Below the pieces are notes generated by a model. It searched no databases and was not told the origin of the DNA. It saw nothing but the letters and a program-made list of their open reading frames with translations. DNA of 33,233 bases, taken from contig JBPCRW010000115.1 of assembly GCA_050996405.1 (NCBI GenBank), forward strand, positions 1-33,233. The letters run 5' to 3'. Source of the stretch: JBPCRW01 sp050996405 (GTDB lineage: Bacteria > Acidobacteriota > Blastocatellia > Pyrinomonadales > Pyrinomonadaceae). A program made the translations under genes and the position numbers. Positions 1-7,868 of the stretch are shown piece by piece. Within the stretch, counting starts at the first letter, position 1; the number at the start of each line of letters is the position of its first letter.

Positions 1-536
1 CTGTCCGCGCCGAGATTATACAGCACGAAATTTTCCGCCGGTTGCCGTTCTTCTTCCCTGACGCGAACGCCGTTTTTGACGAGATTAATCGTTCGGCGAA
101 AATCGCGGATTCCTCTGAAACGCGAATCTGTTTTTTGCAGTTTCGCCGACCATTCCTCAAGCTGTGTAACGCGCAAAAGCTCGTCGAAATCACAGCTTTG
201 AATCGGCGCGTCTCCAACCGTGACTTGCGCCGGATTCGCCTTTAAAACTTCTTGGGCGACGGCTTTAATTATTGAAGGATGCGTGATAATCGGCAGCAAG
301 CCGCCACTCCCTTGATTTTTATGCAGAACAAAATTCGGTTTGATTAAAACGCGCGAATTTTCCTTAACAATGTTGCCGAACGCGCCGCGATTTCTATCAG
401 CCCAACCGAGATTTTCCGCATTTTGACAAATGGCTTTGGTGATTTCGTTTTCGCTTTCAGACGACGAATATTTCGCCGCCAATTTGACGGCGGAAACTCT
501 CGCGTCTTTGATTTGAGATTGAAATTGCTGCGGCAT
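1..536 (-). CDS. DUF362 domain protein, 3' part beyond window
   Basis: This open frame runs from an ATG at 536 off the left edge, so about 178 N-terminal residues are visible. Residues 60-75 read RVLIKPNFVLHKN and are followed by THPSIIKAVAQEVL and VTVGDAPIQS. This is the opening pattern of DUF362 proteins, which are often fused or linked to iron-sulfur proteins and have no settled biochemical role. No clear Shine-Dalgarno precedes the ATG; the start is chosen because the similarity begins soon after it and the upstream DNA is a non-coding inverted repeat. It is the last visible gene of the leftward polysaccharide locus, about 130 bp downstream of the CapK-like gene. DUF362 genes recur in such loci, so a role in surface polymer formation is a guess from context. 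Family call fairly sure; function unknown. Confidence 0.75.
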   Translation of the reverse strand, partial: MPQQFQSQIKDARVSAVKLAAKYSSSESENEITKAICQNAENLGWADRNRGAFGNIVKENSRVLIKPNFVLHKNQGSGGLLPIITHPSIIKAVAQEVLKANPAQVTVGDAPIQSCDFDELLRVTQLEEWSAKLQKTDSRFRGIRDFRRTINLVKNGVRVREEERQPAENFVLYNLGAD

Positions 537-555
537 AAATTTATCAAGCTAAGAA

Positions 556-651
556 ATAGGACGCGGATGAACGCAGTTTCAGCAGATTTTCGCGGATATG
601 ATTTTAGAAATCTGCGTCCATCCGTTTAATCCGCGTTCATCCGCGTCCTAT
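556..651. repeat. Intergenic inverted repeat with 19-bp perfect arms
   Basis: Positions 556-574 (ATAGGACGCGGATGAACGC) are exactly complementary to 633-651. An inner pair, GCAGATTT near 582 and AAATCTGC near 609, gives a second stem inside. There is no T-run typical of an intrinsic terminator, but the structure lies between two genes read in the same direction and could attenuate or stabilise mRNA. The right half reads like a degenerate tandem of a CCGCGTYCATCC-type unit, as in dispersed REP-like repeats of environmental bacteria. It is the only thing seen between 537 and 665. Confidence 0.8.
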
Positions 652-665
652 TTTCTTTTCAATTT

Positions 666-2024
666 TCATCTTTTCACTTTTGAAATCACGGGTCGCCATT
701 TGTTGGCTTGCGTTCGCGCGAGTTTTTCGACCACCTTTAGATTGACCGGCAAGCCTTTTAAGTTTGCCTCAATCGTTCGCAAAATCTCTCGTTTCTGCGT
801 TTCGTCAAATTCTTTTTTCGGCACAATTTCGAGTGTAACCGAATAATCTTCCGCTTGAATCAGCATATATTCGCGCACCGCGAAAGATTTCAATAAATGC
901 GGAAATTCCGCGCCCGAAACCCAATTTTCATTTTTCAGCCAGATGCGGTCGAGTTCGCGCCCCGTCACTTCGCGCAAAATAAAAGCCGGATGTCCCGCGC
1001 GGCTTCCCGCCGGGAATCGCCCGACATCGCCCGTGCGATAACGAATCAACGGCATCCCGTCGGCGTGAAATTTCGTTACCAGAATCGGCGCGTTTTCCGC
1101 GTCCGTTTCCGGCTCGACCAAGCCCCAAGCCCAGTCAATTTCGTAATCTAAACTCTCTCGCGGATTCGTCTGAATTCCGATTGCGCCGAAATCGCGCCCG
1201 CCGTAGCGTTCGTGAACGGGTTTGCCGAAAACTTCTTCAATTATTTTTCGATGCTCGTCGTAAAGTTTTTCCGCGCCGGTGACAAAACAAATTTTCGGAT
1301 AATTGCGCGGGCGGATTTTGTTTTCGCGCAGAAATTCGGCAAGTTCGGCGAGCGCGCTCGAATATGCGACGATACAATCGGGCGAGAAACGTTCAAATTC
1401 TTCGTGATATTTTCGCAAAATTTCGGGCGACAAACGAAAGCAGTCGAAATAGCGCGTGTTCGTCATCAACGACCGCAGACGCTGGCGGAAATTATCCGCC
1501 GCTCGCGGGTCAAGATGATGCCCCCAAAAAAACGCCGTTTTCGCGCCTGTGGAAACGCCGATTTTCTCAAACGCGAATTCGATTCCGCTTTCCTTCCAGC
1601 CCAGTTCTTCCGCGCCGAGAAAAATTTCCGTCGGCTCGCCGGTCGAGCCGCCCGTCGAATCCTTTAAAAGTTTTTCGCGCGGGATTTTTTTCGTGATGAT
1701 TTTTTCTTTGGCTTCGGCGATATTTTCGCGTTCTAAAATCGGGAGTTTTGAGAAATCTTTAAAACTAAAATCGCTTTTCGCATCGAATCCGATTTGCCGG
1801 AAAAGTTCGGCGTAATAATCAGTTTCCGCAGCGGCGCGGCGCAGCGCGCGGCGCAGTGATTCCAAAATCCATTTTTCCTTTTGCGCCGCGTCCCAATTTT
1901 TCGCGCCGCGCCGAAACTCTAGACCTTCCCGATAAAATTCAAAAACGGGGCGCATCGCCGTTTGCCGCCGCCGGCGAAAATTCGAGAGCGGAATAAAAAT
2001 TTTTCGAGTCAAAAAAATGCTCAT
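666..2024 (-). CDS. CapK/PaaK-like adenylate-forming enzyme (phenylacetate-CoA ligase family)
   Basis: A 452-residue protein of the phenylacetate-CoA ligase/coenzyme F390 synthetase superfamily. The phosphate-binding loop STGGSTGEP lies near residue 115. Later come ERYGGRDFGAIG and RYRTGDVGR, equivalents of the adenylate-forming core motifs. Family members activate a carboxylate as acyl-AMP; those in capsule and exopolysaccharide loci (CapK type) have unproven substrates. The ATG overlaps the TGA of the flippase gene (ATGA, 2021-2024), so translation is probably coupled. A later ATG (MRPVFEFYREG) is possible because the first 23 residues are basic and poorly conserved in style. Location suggests modification of a polysaccharide or its lipid carrier; this is inference. 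Family call is solid. Confidence 0.85.
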   Translation of the reverse strand: MSIFLTRKIFIPLSNFRRRRQTAMRPVFEFYREGLEFRRGAKNWDAAQKEKWILESLRRALRRAAAETDYYAELFRQIGFDAKSDFSFKDFSKLPILERENIAEAKEKIITKKIPREKLLKDSTGGSTGEPTEIFLGAEELGWKESGIEFAFEKIGVSTGAKTAFFWGHHLDPRAADNFRQRLRSLMTNTRYFDCFRLSPEILRKYHEEFERFSPDCIVAYSSALAELAEFLRENKIRPRNYPKICFVTGAEKLYDEHRKIIEEVFGKPVHERYGGRDFGAIGIQTNPRESLDYEIDWAWGLVEPETDAENAPILVTKFHADGMPLIRYRTGDVGRFPAGSRAGHPAFILREVTGRELDRIWLKNENWVSGAEFPHLLKSFAVREYMLIQAEDYSVTLEIVPKKEFDETQKREILRTIEANLKGLPVNLKVVEKLARTQANKWRPVISKVKR

Positions 2025-3640
2025 TTCTGCTTGGAGATTTCCAATTTTAAATTTAATTTTTTGTCGCCGCGCCGCCGCGTTAACTTGTTGAAAAAGTTTG
2101 CGAGTTTCGCTTTGTCGTCAGCCGAAATCACGCCGAAATAATTTGCCGCCGGTAAATAAATCGCTGCAAAAAGTGCGAAACAAATTCCTAAAAATAAACC
2201 GCCGCCGACTACTTCCGCAGCCTTTTCAACTTTGAAAAAAGCTAAAACCGCGTGACTGAAATTCAAACAAATTTCCAGCATGGAATCTCTGGCAAACCAG
2301 TAAAATACAAATAAAAATATTCCGGCAGTCGCGGCGGCAATCGCCGTTTTGCCGACCGTTTCGAGCAGCCGGAAATCCTTTCGTTCGAGTTCGAGAACGC
2401 TGCTGATTTTCAAAGTCGAAATTACTTTTTCAATCGCAAAAGCGACGACGACAATCGCAATCATTCCGCGCAAATCGAAATACTTTAAACCGAAATAAAG
2501 CGCGGCAATTAAAGCGAAAAAAAGAACGATTCTGACTTTCAGCAAAAATCTGCCGATTGCCGGAAACGCGCGTCCAATCGGGTCGAGCATCAAACAATAA
2601 AACGGCAAAAGCAGCAGATTGACGCGAAAAATCGGAACGCTCGCCGCGTAGTTTTTGGTGAACAGCGTGGTGATAAAGGTATCGGCGACAATCATCAAGA
2701 ATATGAACAGCGGAAAATACGCGAAGGCGAGCCGCCGCATTGCGTCAATAGTTGTCGTGAACATTTCGCGCTTTTTGTTTTGCGATTCAAACTCGCTCAT
2801 TCGCGGAATCAAAACCGCGCTGAACGATTCATAAAGCATTCCCATCAGCGGCAGTTCAAAACAGCCGGTGGTGTAAATCGCGTAATCGGCTGCGCTGAAT
2901 TTATGACCGACGAAATAATTGTGAATATCCGTCTGGCTCGTATAAAGCAGTCCGGCGAGTCCGAACGGCAGCGCGTAAATTAACTGCTCGCGGAAAAACG
3001 CGAAATTAAATTTCGTCCAAAAACGCGGAAAGCGCGAATTGAGATAAACCAGCAGAATCGGGATTTGCACGGCGGCTTGAATCATCGCCGCGTAAATAAA
3101 CGCTTCGACGGTGGTAAATAAAATCACCGCGCCGGTCATTAAAATCGTTTTCGTCAGTTGCGCCGAAATTATAAAAACGGTCGCCAGTTTGGTTTCCCGA
3201 TTCGCCAGCGCGACGACTTCGAGAAACATCGAAAAAATCCACAGCCAAATAACCACGCCGATTAAAGGCGCAAGCCGTGTCATATCGTCGGATTTAAAAA
3301 TCGCGCCCAAAATCTGCGGATAGAAAAAGAGCGCGAAACACGCCAGACCGCCCGTGATGAAATTAAATAAAAGAATATTGGCAATTGCCGCCGCGCGTTT
3401 TTCCGGCTGGCGATTCAGAAAATAAAACGCGCTCATACTAAATCCGAGCGGCAAAATCGCCGCCGCGTTTGTAATCACCTGAAAAGTTTGCCGGTAAAGC
3501 CCGACTTTATCCTGCGCGAGATAACGAACCGTCAAGAGCGGCAAAAGCGCGCTCAAAATAAAACCGACGACTTTGGCAAACATCAGCCACGCGCTTTGTT
3601 TCATCAGAGAATCGTGTTTCGGCGCGGTATTTTCAATCAT
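2021..3640 (-). CDS. Wzx-type polysaccharide flippase (MOP superfamily)
   Basis: About 539 residues with many hydrophobic segments. The first membrane helices begin near residue 12 (SAWLMFAKVVGFILSALLPL) and contain the TVRYLAQDKVGLY pattern of the polysaccharide biosynthesis/MATE-like family. It is expected to flip undecaprenyl-linked repeat units across the inner membrane. The ATG at 3640 overlaps the upstream glycosyltransferase stop by 8 bp (ATGATTGA), which suggests coupling; an in-frame ATG at 3661 would add seven residues. The C-terminus is hydrophilic and Lys/Arg-rich, hence cytoplasmic. Together with two glycosyltransferases and an O-antigen-ligase-like polymerase it gives a Wzx/Wzy-type pathway. 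The exact sugar is unknown. Confidence 0.88.
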   Translation of the reverse strand: MIENTAPKHDSLMKQSAWLMFAKVVGFILSALLPLLTVRYLAQDKVGLYRQTFQVITNAAAILPLGFSMSAFYFLNRQPEKRAAAIANILLFNFITGGLACFALFFYPQILGAIFKSDDMTRLAPLIGVVIWLWIFSMFLEVVALANRETKLATVFIISAQLTKTILMTGAVILFTTVEAFIYAAMIQAAVQIPILLVYLNSRFPRFWTKFNFAFFREQLIYALPFGLAGLLYTSQTDIHNYFVGHKFSAADYAIYTTGCFELPLMGMLYESFSAVLIPRMSEFESQNKKREMFTTTIDAMRRLAFAYFPLFIFLMIVADTFITTLFTKNYAASVPIFRVNLLLLPFYCLMLDPIGRAFPAIGRFLLKVRIVLFFALIAALYFGLKYFDLRGMIAIVVVAFAIEKVISTLKISSVLELERKDFRLLETVGKTAIAAATAGIFLFVFYWFARDSMLEICLNFSHAVLAFFKVEKAAEVVGGGLFLGICFALFAAIYLPAANYFGVISADDKAKLANFFNKLTRRRGDKKLNLKLEISKQK

Positions 3641-4661
3641 TGCTTTTTGCCTTTTCGCCATCCGAAACGAAGGAAAATTCGGCGGAGCGCAAAGCCCGGA
3701 AAAGCCAGCGCGTTATTCGCGGATTCAGTTGCAGAAGCCGCGCCAAAACGATTAGTTTAAGTTTCGGATTGTGACGGTTGGCGGCGCGAAAATTTTCTCT
3801 CGCCGCGTCAAAATTTTCCTGCGCGAGATTAAGTTTTCCCTTTTCGATTTCAAGCTGAATGACGATTTTTTTCCCCTGTTTCTCAAGCGCGTTTTTTTCC
3901 GCCGCGTTCAAATCGTATTTTCGGCTGATAATGTCGAGAGCTTTTACGCCGCGCTCGGCGCGTTGGACGTTTGAGCCGGAAAGACTGTCCGCGCGAATAC
4001 GATATTTGAGTAAAATTTTTTTCTGAAAATCGAGTTTCGCACCCGTTTTTGCGAGTCGAAACCACAAATCGAAATCTTCCATTCCAATACGCGGCAGATT
4101 CGCGTCAAACATTCCCGCTTCAACGATTTTCTCGCGCCGCGCAATAGTTCCTGAAGTAATAACGCTGCAATTTCCGCTAATCAAACTTTCGGCTGTCACC
4201 GCGCCGTGTGAACGCGCTTTTGTCATAAAAGTTTCGCCTTTGGCGCACGACGCGCCGAAAAGCGTAGCATCGCAATAAATCAAATCGCATTTTTTGTCGT
4301 CTAATTCGCCAAGTTGAGATTCGAGATAATCGGGCAGCCAAATGTCGTCGCCGTCTAAAAATGCTAAAAACTCGCCGCGCGAATTTTCAATCGCCGTATT
4401 TCTTGCCGTCGCCGTGCCGCCGTTTGTTTGTTTGATATAAACGATATTTTCGTAATAATTTTCGAGCGCGTTTTCCAATGCGGGCGTGTCGGGCGAGCCG
4501 TCATTAACAAGAACAATTTCATAATTTCTGTAAGTTTGACTAAAAACCGAATCGAGCGTTTCGGAAATAAAACCGGCGACATTGTAAGCGGGAATAATCA
4601 CGCTGACAACGGGCGTTTGATTAACCTTCGCACCGATTTTTTTTTCCAAAATTTCCGACAT
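3633..4661 (-). CDS. Family 2 glycosyltransferase, soluble
   Basis: About 342 residues with the GT-A start pattern PVVSVIIPAYNVAGFISETL, then VLVNDGSPD, TARNTAIENSRGE and the metal-binding FLDGDDIW. The later segment MEDFDLWFRLAK matches the acceptor/catalytic part of GT2 enzymes. No membrane helix is evident, so it is probably peripheral to the inner membrane and adds a sugar to a lipid-linked intermediate. Start: the open frame extends to an ATG at 4754 preceded by AAGGAG, but residues 1-31 from that start are translated repeat DNA (4673-4752) and look nothing like GT2. The ATG at 4661 (MSEILEKK) is preferred, although its ribosome site is weak. The C-terminal 70 residues are Lys/Glu-rich and may be helical. 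Confidence 0.87.
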   Translation of the reverse strand: MSEILEKKIGAKVNQTPVVSVIIPAYNVAGFISETLDSVFSQTYRNYEIVLVNDGSPDTPALENALENYYENIVYIKQTNGGTATARNTAIENSRGEFLAFLDGDDIWLPDYLESQLGELDDKKCDLIYCDATLFGASCAKGETFMTKARSHGAVTAESLISGNCSVITSGTIARREKIVEAGMFDANLPRIGMEDFDLWFRLAKTGAKLDFQKKILLKYRIRADSLSGSNVQRAERGVKALDIISRKYDLNAAEKNALEKQGKKIVIQLEIEKGKLNLAQENFDAARENFRAANRHNPKLKLIVLARLLQLNPRITRWLFRALRSAEFSFVSDGEKAKSND

Positions 4662-4672
4662 AAGATTTTTAA

Positions 4673-4752
4673 CGCGGAGGCGCAGAGTTTTCCTTTGAAA
4701 CCTTCGCAATTTGCTTATCCAATTTCTATTCTCCGCGTCTCCGCGTCTCCGC
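4673..4752. repeat. Imperfect inverted repeat of CTCCGCG units overlapping a gene end
   Basis: The left part 4673-4687 (CGCGGAGGCGCAGAG) is an imperfect reverse complement of the right part 4731-4752, which holds two and a half tandem copies of CTCCGCGT. It covers the last 13 codons of the upstream glycosyltransferase (stop at 4715) and the spacer before the next one. It therefore appears to have supplied the C-terminal tail GDAETRRIEIG, which does not look like a GT2 tail. Confidence 0.7.
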
Positions 4753-5923
4753 ATTTTATTTCTCCTTTTCTATCACGAATTGTTTCCCAACTTGCGTAAC
4801 GCTCGCCGCGCAAGAATTTGTAAAAGCCGACGACGGAAGCCAGATTTGTCAAGATAAAATAAAGCGGCATTGCTAAAATTTTCAGCTTTAATCCGGCTTT
4901 TTCCAATCCCAAAGCCGCCAACGCCGCGAGGTAAAAAATGATTTGCAGCACGAAGATTATCTCGTAAAATCCTGAATAAAAAGCTAATGCGAGCGACGAA
5001 AGAAAAAGCAAAATGAGAAAAACCGGCACGGCATAGCGCAACAATTTGTGTGAAAAAAGTTCGACCGCGTAGAAACCGCTTTTCAGCGGATTCAGCATAT
5101 CGCGGTTGCACCACAAATCCGTAAAAGTTTGCGAGATGACGCGAACACGCATCTGCATTTCTCTATCGCTCGCTTGATTTGTTTCCTCCGTGCAAATTGC
5201 CTGCGGCTCGTAAATCGTCCGCAATCCCTGCCGATAAATAACCGTCGCAATCAGAAAATCCGAACACGCTTCCGGGTACATTTTTTTATAAGCCGAACGC
5301 CTGACCGAATAGAGACAGCCCGAAGTTCCAATCAGCGAGCAGGCGCGGCTTTCGTTTTCCTTTAAAAATGTTTCGTAATTCCAGTAACTTTTCGCGCCTT
5401 TTCCGACGCTCGATTCCGCAGGGTCAACGTAAATCAGTTTTCCGGCGACGCAGCCGACCGTTTTATCCGCAAAATTCGGCAGCATTTTCCGCAAAACATC
5501 CGGCTGGTAAGCGGTCGTCGCATCGGAAAATAAGATTATTTCGCCCGTCGCTTTTCCGACCGCGAAATTCTGCGCCGAAGTTTTTCCGCCGCGTTCCGTC
5601 TGCCTGTAAAGTTTTACGCCTCTAGCGACAAATTCGCACGCGATGTCGTCAGTTTTATCACTCGAACAATCAGAGGCGACGATGATTTCGAGTTTTTCCG
5701 GCGGGTAATCAATCTGCAAAGTATTTTCGAGTTTGGCGCGAATCGCCTGTTCCTCATTATACGCGGTGATGATAATAGAAACGGTCGGCTCAAATTCGCC
5801 GCGCTCAATTTTTTTCGGGCTTATCCGGCTTGCCAGAAACACGAGAAACGGATAGCCGAGATACACATAAAAAAGCGCGGCAACCGCCAGCCAGAAAATT
5901 ATTTGGACAATCGTTTCAAGCAT
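4715..5923 (-). CDS. Family 2 glycosyltransferase with membrane segments
   Basis: About 402 residues. An N-terminal membrane helix (residues 3-27) is followed by the GT-A domain: PTVSIIITAYNEEQAIRAKLEN, IIVASDCSSDKTD, GKTSAQNFAVGKATGEI and LFSDATTAYQPD. Near residue 230 there is a QxxRxx-like segment (QMRVRVISQTFTDLW), then two or three C-terminal helices. This is the layout of processive or lipid-acceptor GT2 enzymes of the BcsA/IcaA/dolichol-phosphate type. The ATG at 5923 is chosen because the first 13 codons from the longer start at 5962 lie inside a hairpin repeat (5934-5990). The last 11 or so residues are encoded by another repeat. It probably extends or initiates the lipid-linked polysaccharide; substrate unknown. 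Confidence 0.87.
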   Translation of the reverse strand: MLETIVQIIFWLAVAALFYVYLGYPFLVFLASRISPKKIERGEFEPTVSIIITAYNEEQAIRAKLENTLQIDYPPEKLEIIVASDCSSDKTDDIACEFVARGVKLYRQTERGGKTSAQNFAVGKATGEIILFSDATTAYQPDVLRKMLPNFADKTVGCVAGKLIYVDPAESSVGKGAKSYWNYETFLKENESRACSLIGTSGCLYSVRRSAYKKMYPEACSDFLIATVIYRQGLRTIYEPQAICTEETNQASDREMQMRVRVISQTFTDLWCNRDMLNPLKSGFYAVELFSHKLLRYAVPVFLILLFLSSLALAFYSGFYEIIFVLQIIFYLAALAALGLEKAGLKLKILAMPLYFILTNLASVVGFYKFLRGERYASWETIRDRKGEIKCGDAETRRIEIG

Positions 5924-5933
5924 TAAATTTGCG

Positions 5934-5990
5934 GAAACACGCGCGAAGTAAGTGTGCTGCAAAACTTCACACTTGCTTCGCGCGTGTTTC
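5934..5990. repeat. Long hairpin, 23-bp arms with one mismatch
   Basis: Arm 5934-5956 begins GAAACACGCGCGAAG and is complementary to 5968-5990 with a single mismatch (22 of 23). The loop is 11 nt. It lies in the gap between the O-antigen-ligase-like gene and the next glycosyltransferase. No T-run follows on either strand, so it is not a standard intrinsic terminator. It could protect 3' ends or lower expression downstream. A related sequence occurs at 29729-29753, so it is a dispersed repeat. Confidence 0.85.
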
Positions 5991-6017
5991 TGCCTTCAAC
6001 TTTTATTTTGTGTTGAA

Positions 6018-7586
6018 TCATTTAGTATTTTTTAAATCGTCTCCTTTTTCGATTTGGTAAATGCGCCGGAAGGCGACGGCGTAAGCTACCAGATAATAGA
6101 CGAACCAATTATACGCGACCGGACCAAAAAAGCTCGACACCATAAAACCGGCAATGCTCGCTTGCAAACCAATTGCTAGATAATAATACCAATCCGTTTT
6201 TCCATTCTCGAACAGCGTCCGCTCGATTGCTGCCAATTTTCTGACGGGGCTGACCATAAAAATCAGATACGCCGCGAGTCCTAAGATTCCGAGTTCGGAC
6301 GAAACCTGCGTAAAGGCATTGTGCGTCTGCAAATTATGCTGGCTGACTTCGGGAAAACAGCCGATGCCGATGCCCCAGGGATTTCGCAGCGTGACCTGGA
6401 TTGACTGCTGAAGCAGTTCGCGCCGCTGGTCGGATGAACCGACGGCATCGAGTCCGGGAACAAAAATCGACAGCAGCCGCATTCCGTAATTGCCGGGCGC
6501 GAGCAGAATAAACAATCCGCCGACGACAATCGAAGCGACAATCGCGTTAAATCTTTGTTTGCGTCCAATTTTCCAGACCAGCATCGCGCCGACGACAAGT
6601 AGTCCGAGAAACGCGCCGCGCGAAAATGTCACGACGCTGGCGGCGACAAACAAAACTGCCATCGTAAAATAAACGAGTCGCAGCAAACTATTTTTCGTCG
6701 CAATTCCGAGACAGATAACAAGCGGAGTCATCGTCACCAGATGCAGAGCCATATCATTCGGATTGCCGAGCATTCCGCCGAAATCAACTTCGACGCGATA
6801 GCCTTCGGCTTTTAATTCGCCGCGCATATACATCCCGATTGCGATATAGCTTAAAACGAGCGAGATTCCAAACGAAATCCACATTATTCCCATCAACCTT
6901 CGGCGCGTTCGCAAAACATTGACCATCACGATAAACATCACGACGGCTTTGATAAACGTATCGTTAAAAGTCTGCCACGAGAGCGCGGGATTTTTGGAAA
7001 TCGGCATTGTCAAAAGTGCCAATCCAACCAAACATAAAACGCTTTTGACTTCGGTCGTCAGAATCGTTAGCGAACCTTCGGTCGAAAACTGCGCCGGTAA
7101 ATAAACGAGCAGCGTCAAGAGCGCGAGAACAAACGCTCCAACTTGCAGAAAACTTAACTGCGGAAGCCATTCATACGGGCGAAAAAAAACGAACGCCGAA
7201 AATAGATAGAGAAAAAAATATGTGGCGGCGTGACCATTGCGGGCAAGCCAGTTATCGCGGCTTAAAACGCTCTCGGCTTTGCGAAGTTTTTTATTTTTCC
7301 TGTCTAATTTTCGTTTTTCGGCGAACGATAAATCTTCAGTTTCGTCAGCGGTTTTTAGAGATTCGATTGCGGGCGGCGAAACGATTTCTTTTTCATTCGA
7401 TTGAAGCGTTTCCGTAATTTCGGCAGTCTTTTTCGGAGATGAAAAAGTTTGCGGTTCGATTATTTCCAGCGACGTTTTTTTTTTCGACGGCGAAAGTGCG
7501 GCGTAGCCGTTTTTCGTCTCGTCGCGTCCGTTATTTGCAGAAGCGACGTTCGGATAATCCTGATTTTTCGGCTGGCGTGATGTCAT
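6018..7586 (-). CDS. O-antigen ligase/polymerase-like membrane protein (Wzy/WaaL type)
   Basis: About 522 residues. The first 115 are polar, Lys/Glu/Ser-rich and probably disordered in the cytoplasm. About ten hydrophobic segments follow. Hallmarks are TFSRGAFLGLLVVGAML, then the large loop with NPWGIGIGCFPEV and THNAFTQVSSELGILGLAAYL, which match the Wzy_C/O-antigen ligase domain (periplasmic loop with conserved Arg and His). It is expected to polymerise or transfer lipid-linked glycan at the periplasmic face. The ATG at 7586 (MTSRQPKNQ) is preferred over 7655 because the preceding 23 residues are random-looking and basic. It heads the leftward polysaccharide genes. The spacer to 7868 holds no convincing gene and probably carries the promoter, with an AT-rich GATAATAT stretch near 7710. 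Confidence 0.85.
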   Translation of the reverse strand: MTSRQPKNQDYPNVASANNGRDETKNGYAALSPSKKKTSLEIIEPQTFSSPKKTAEITETLQSNEKEIVSPPAIESLKTADETEDLSFAEKRKLDRKNKKLRKAESVLSRDNWLARNGHAATYFFLYLFSAFVFFRPYEWLPQLSFLQVGAFVLALLTLLVYLPAQFSTEGSLTILTTEVKSVLCLVGLALLTMPISKNPALSWQTFNDTFIKAVVMFIVMVNVLRTRRRLMGIMWISFGISLVLSYIAIGMYMRGELKAEGYRVEVDFGGMLGNPNDMALHLVTMTPLVICLGIATKNSLLRLVYFTMAVLFVAASVVTFSRGAFLGLLVVGAMLVWKIGRKQRFNAIVASIVVGGLFILLAPGNYGMRLLSIFVPGLDAVGSSDQRRELLQQSIQVTLRNPWGIGIGCFPEVSQHNLQTHNAFTQVSSELGILGLAAYLIFMVSPVRKLAAIERTLFENGKTDWYYYLAIGLQASIAGFMVSSFFGPVAYNWFVYYLVAYAVAFRRIYQIEKGDDLKNTK

Positions 7587-7868
7587 CGGCTTTTTTATAC
7601 GCTCTTTTTTCCGGCACGACAATAATATTCGTTCCCGACAATTTCGGAAAATCAAACAGTAACATTCTAATCAAAGCGGCTCGATAACGATAGTTTGCGG
7701 GGCAATCGCAAAGATATTATCGAATTTCAAAAGCCGGTCGGCACTCCCCTGCGCTTTGGTCTGTAATGATTTTGCTTTACCGAATGTGAGCAAGCCTAAC
7801 TGAGAACGCAAAATTTAAATTCTGGTTTGGCATTGTCTTATTTTTGCGAGTTTTGAAAAGACGTGAGA

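Noticed and set aside
5934..5990. Hairpin as an intrinsic terminator of the O-antigen-ligase-like gene
   Set aside because: The stem is long enough but no T-run follows on the minus strand, and a related sequence elsewhere marks it as a dispersed repeat.
7532..7664. 43-codon minus-strand frame (MLLFDFPKLSGTNIIV...)
   Set aside because: It overlaps the N-terminus of the O-antigen-ligase-like gene, has no motif or ribosome site, and no clear relatives come to mind.
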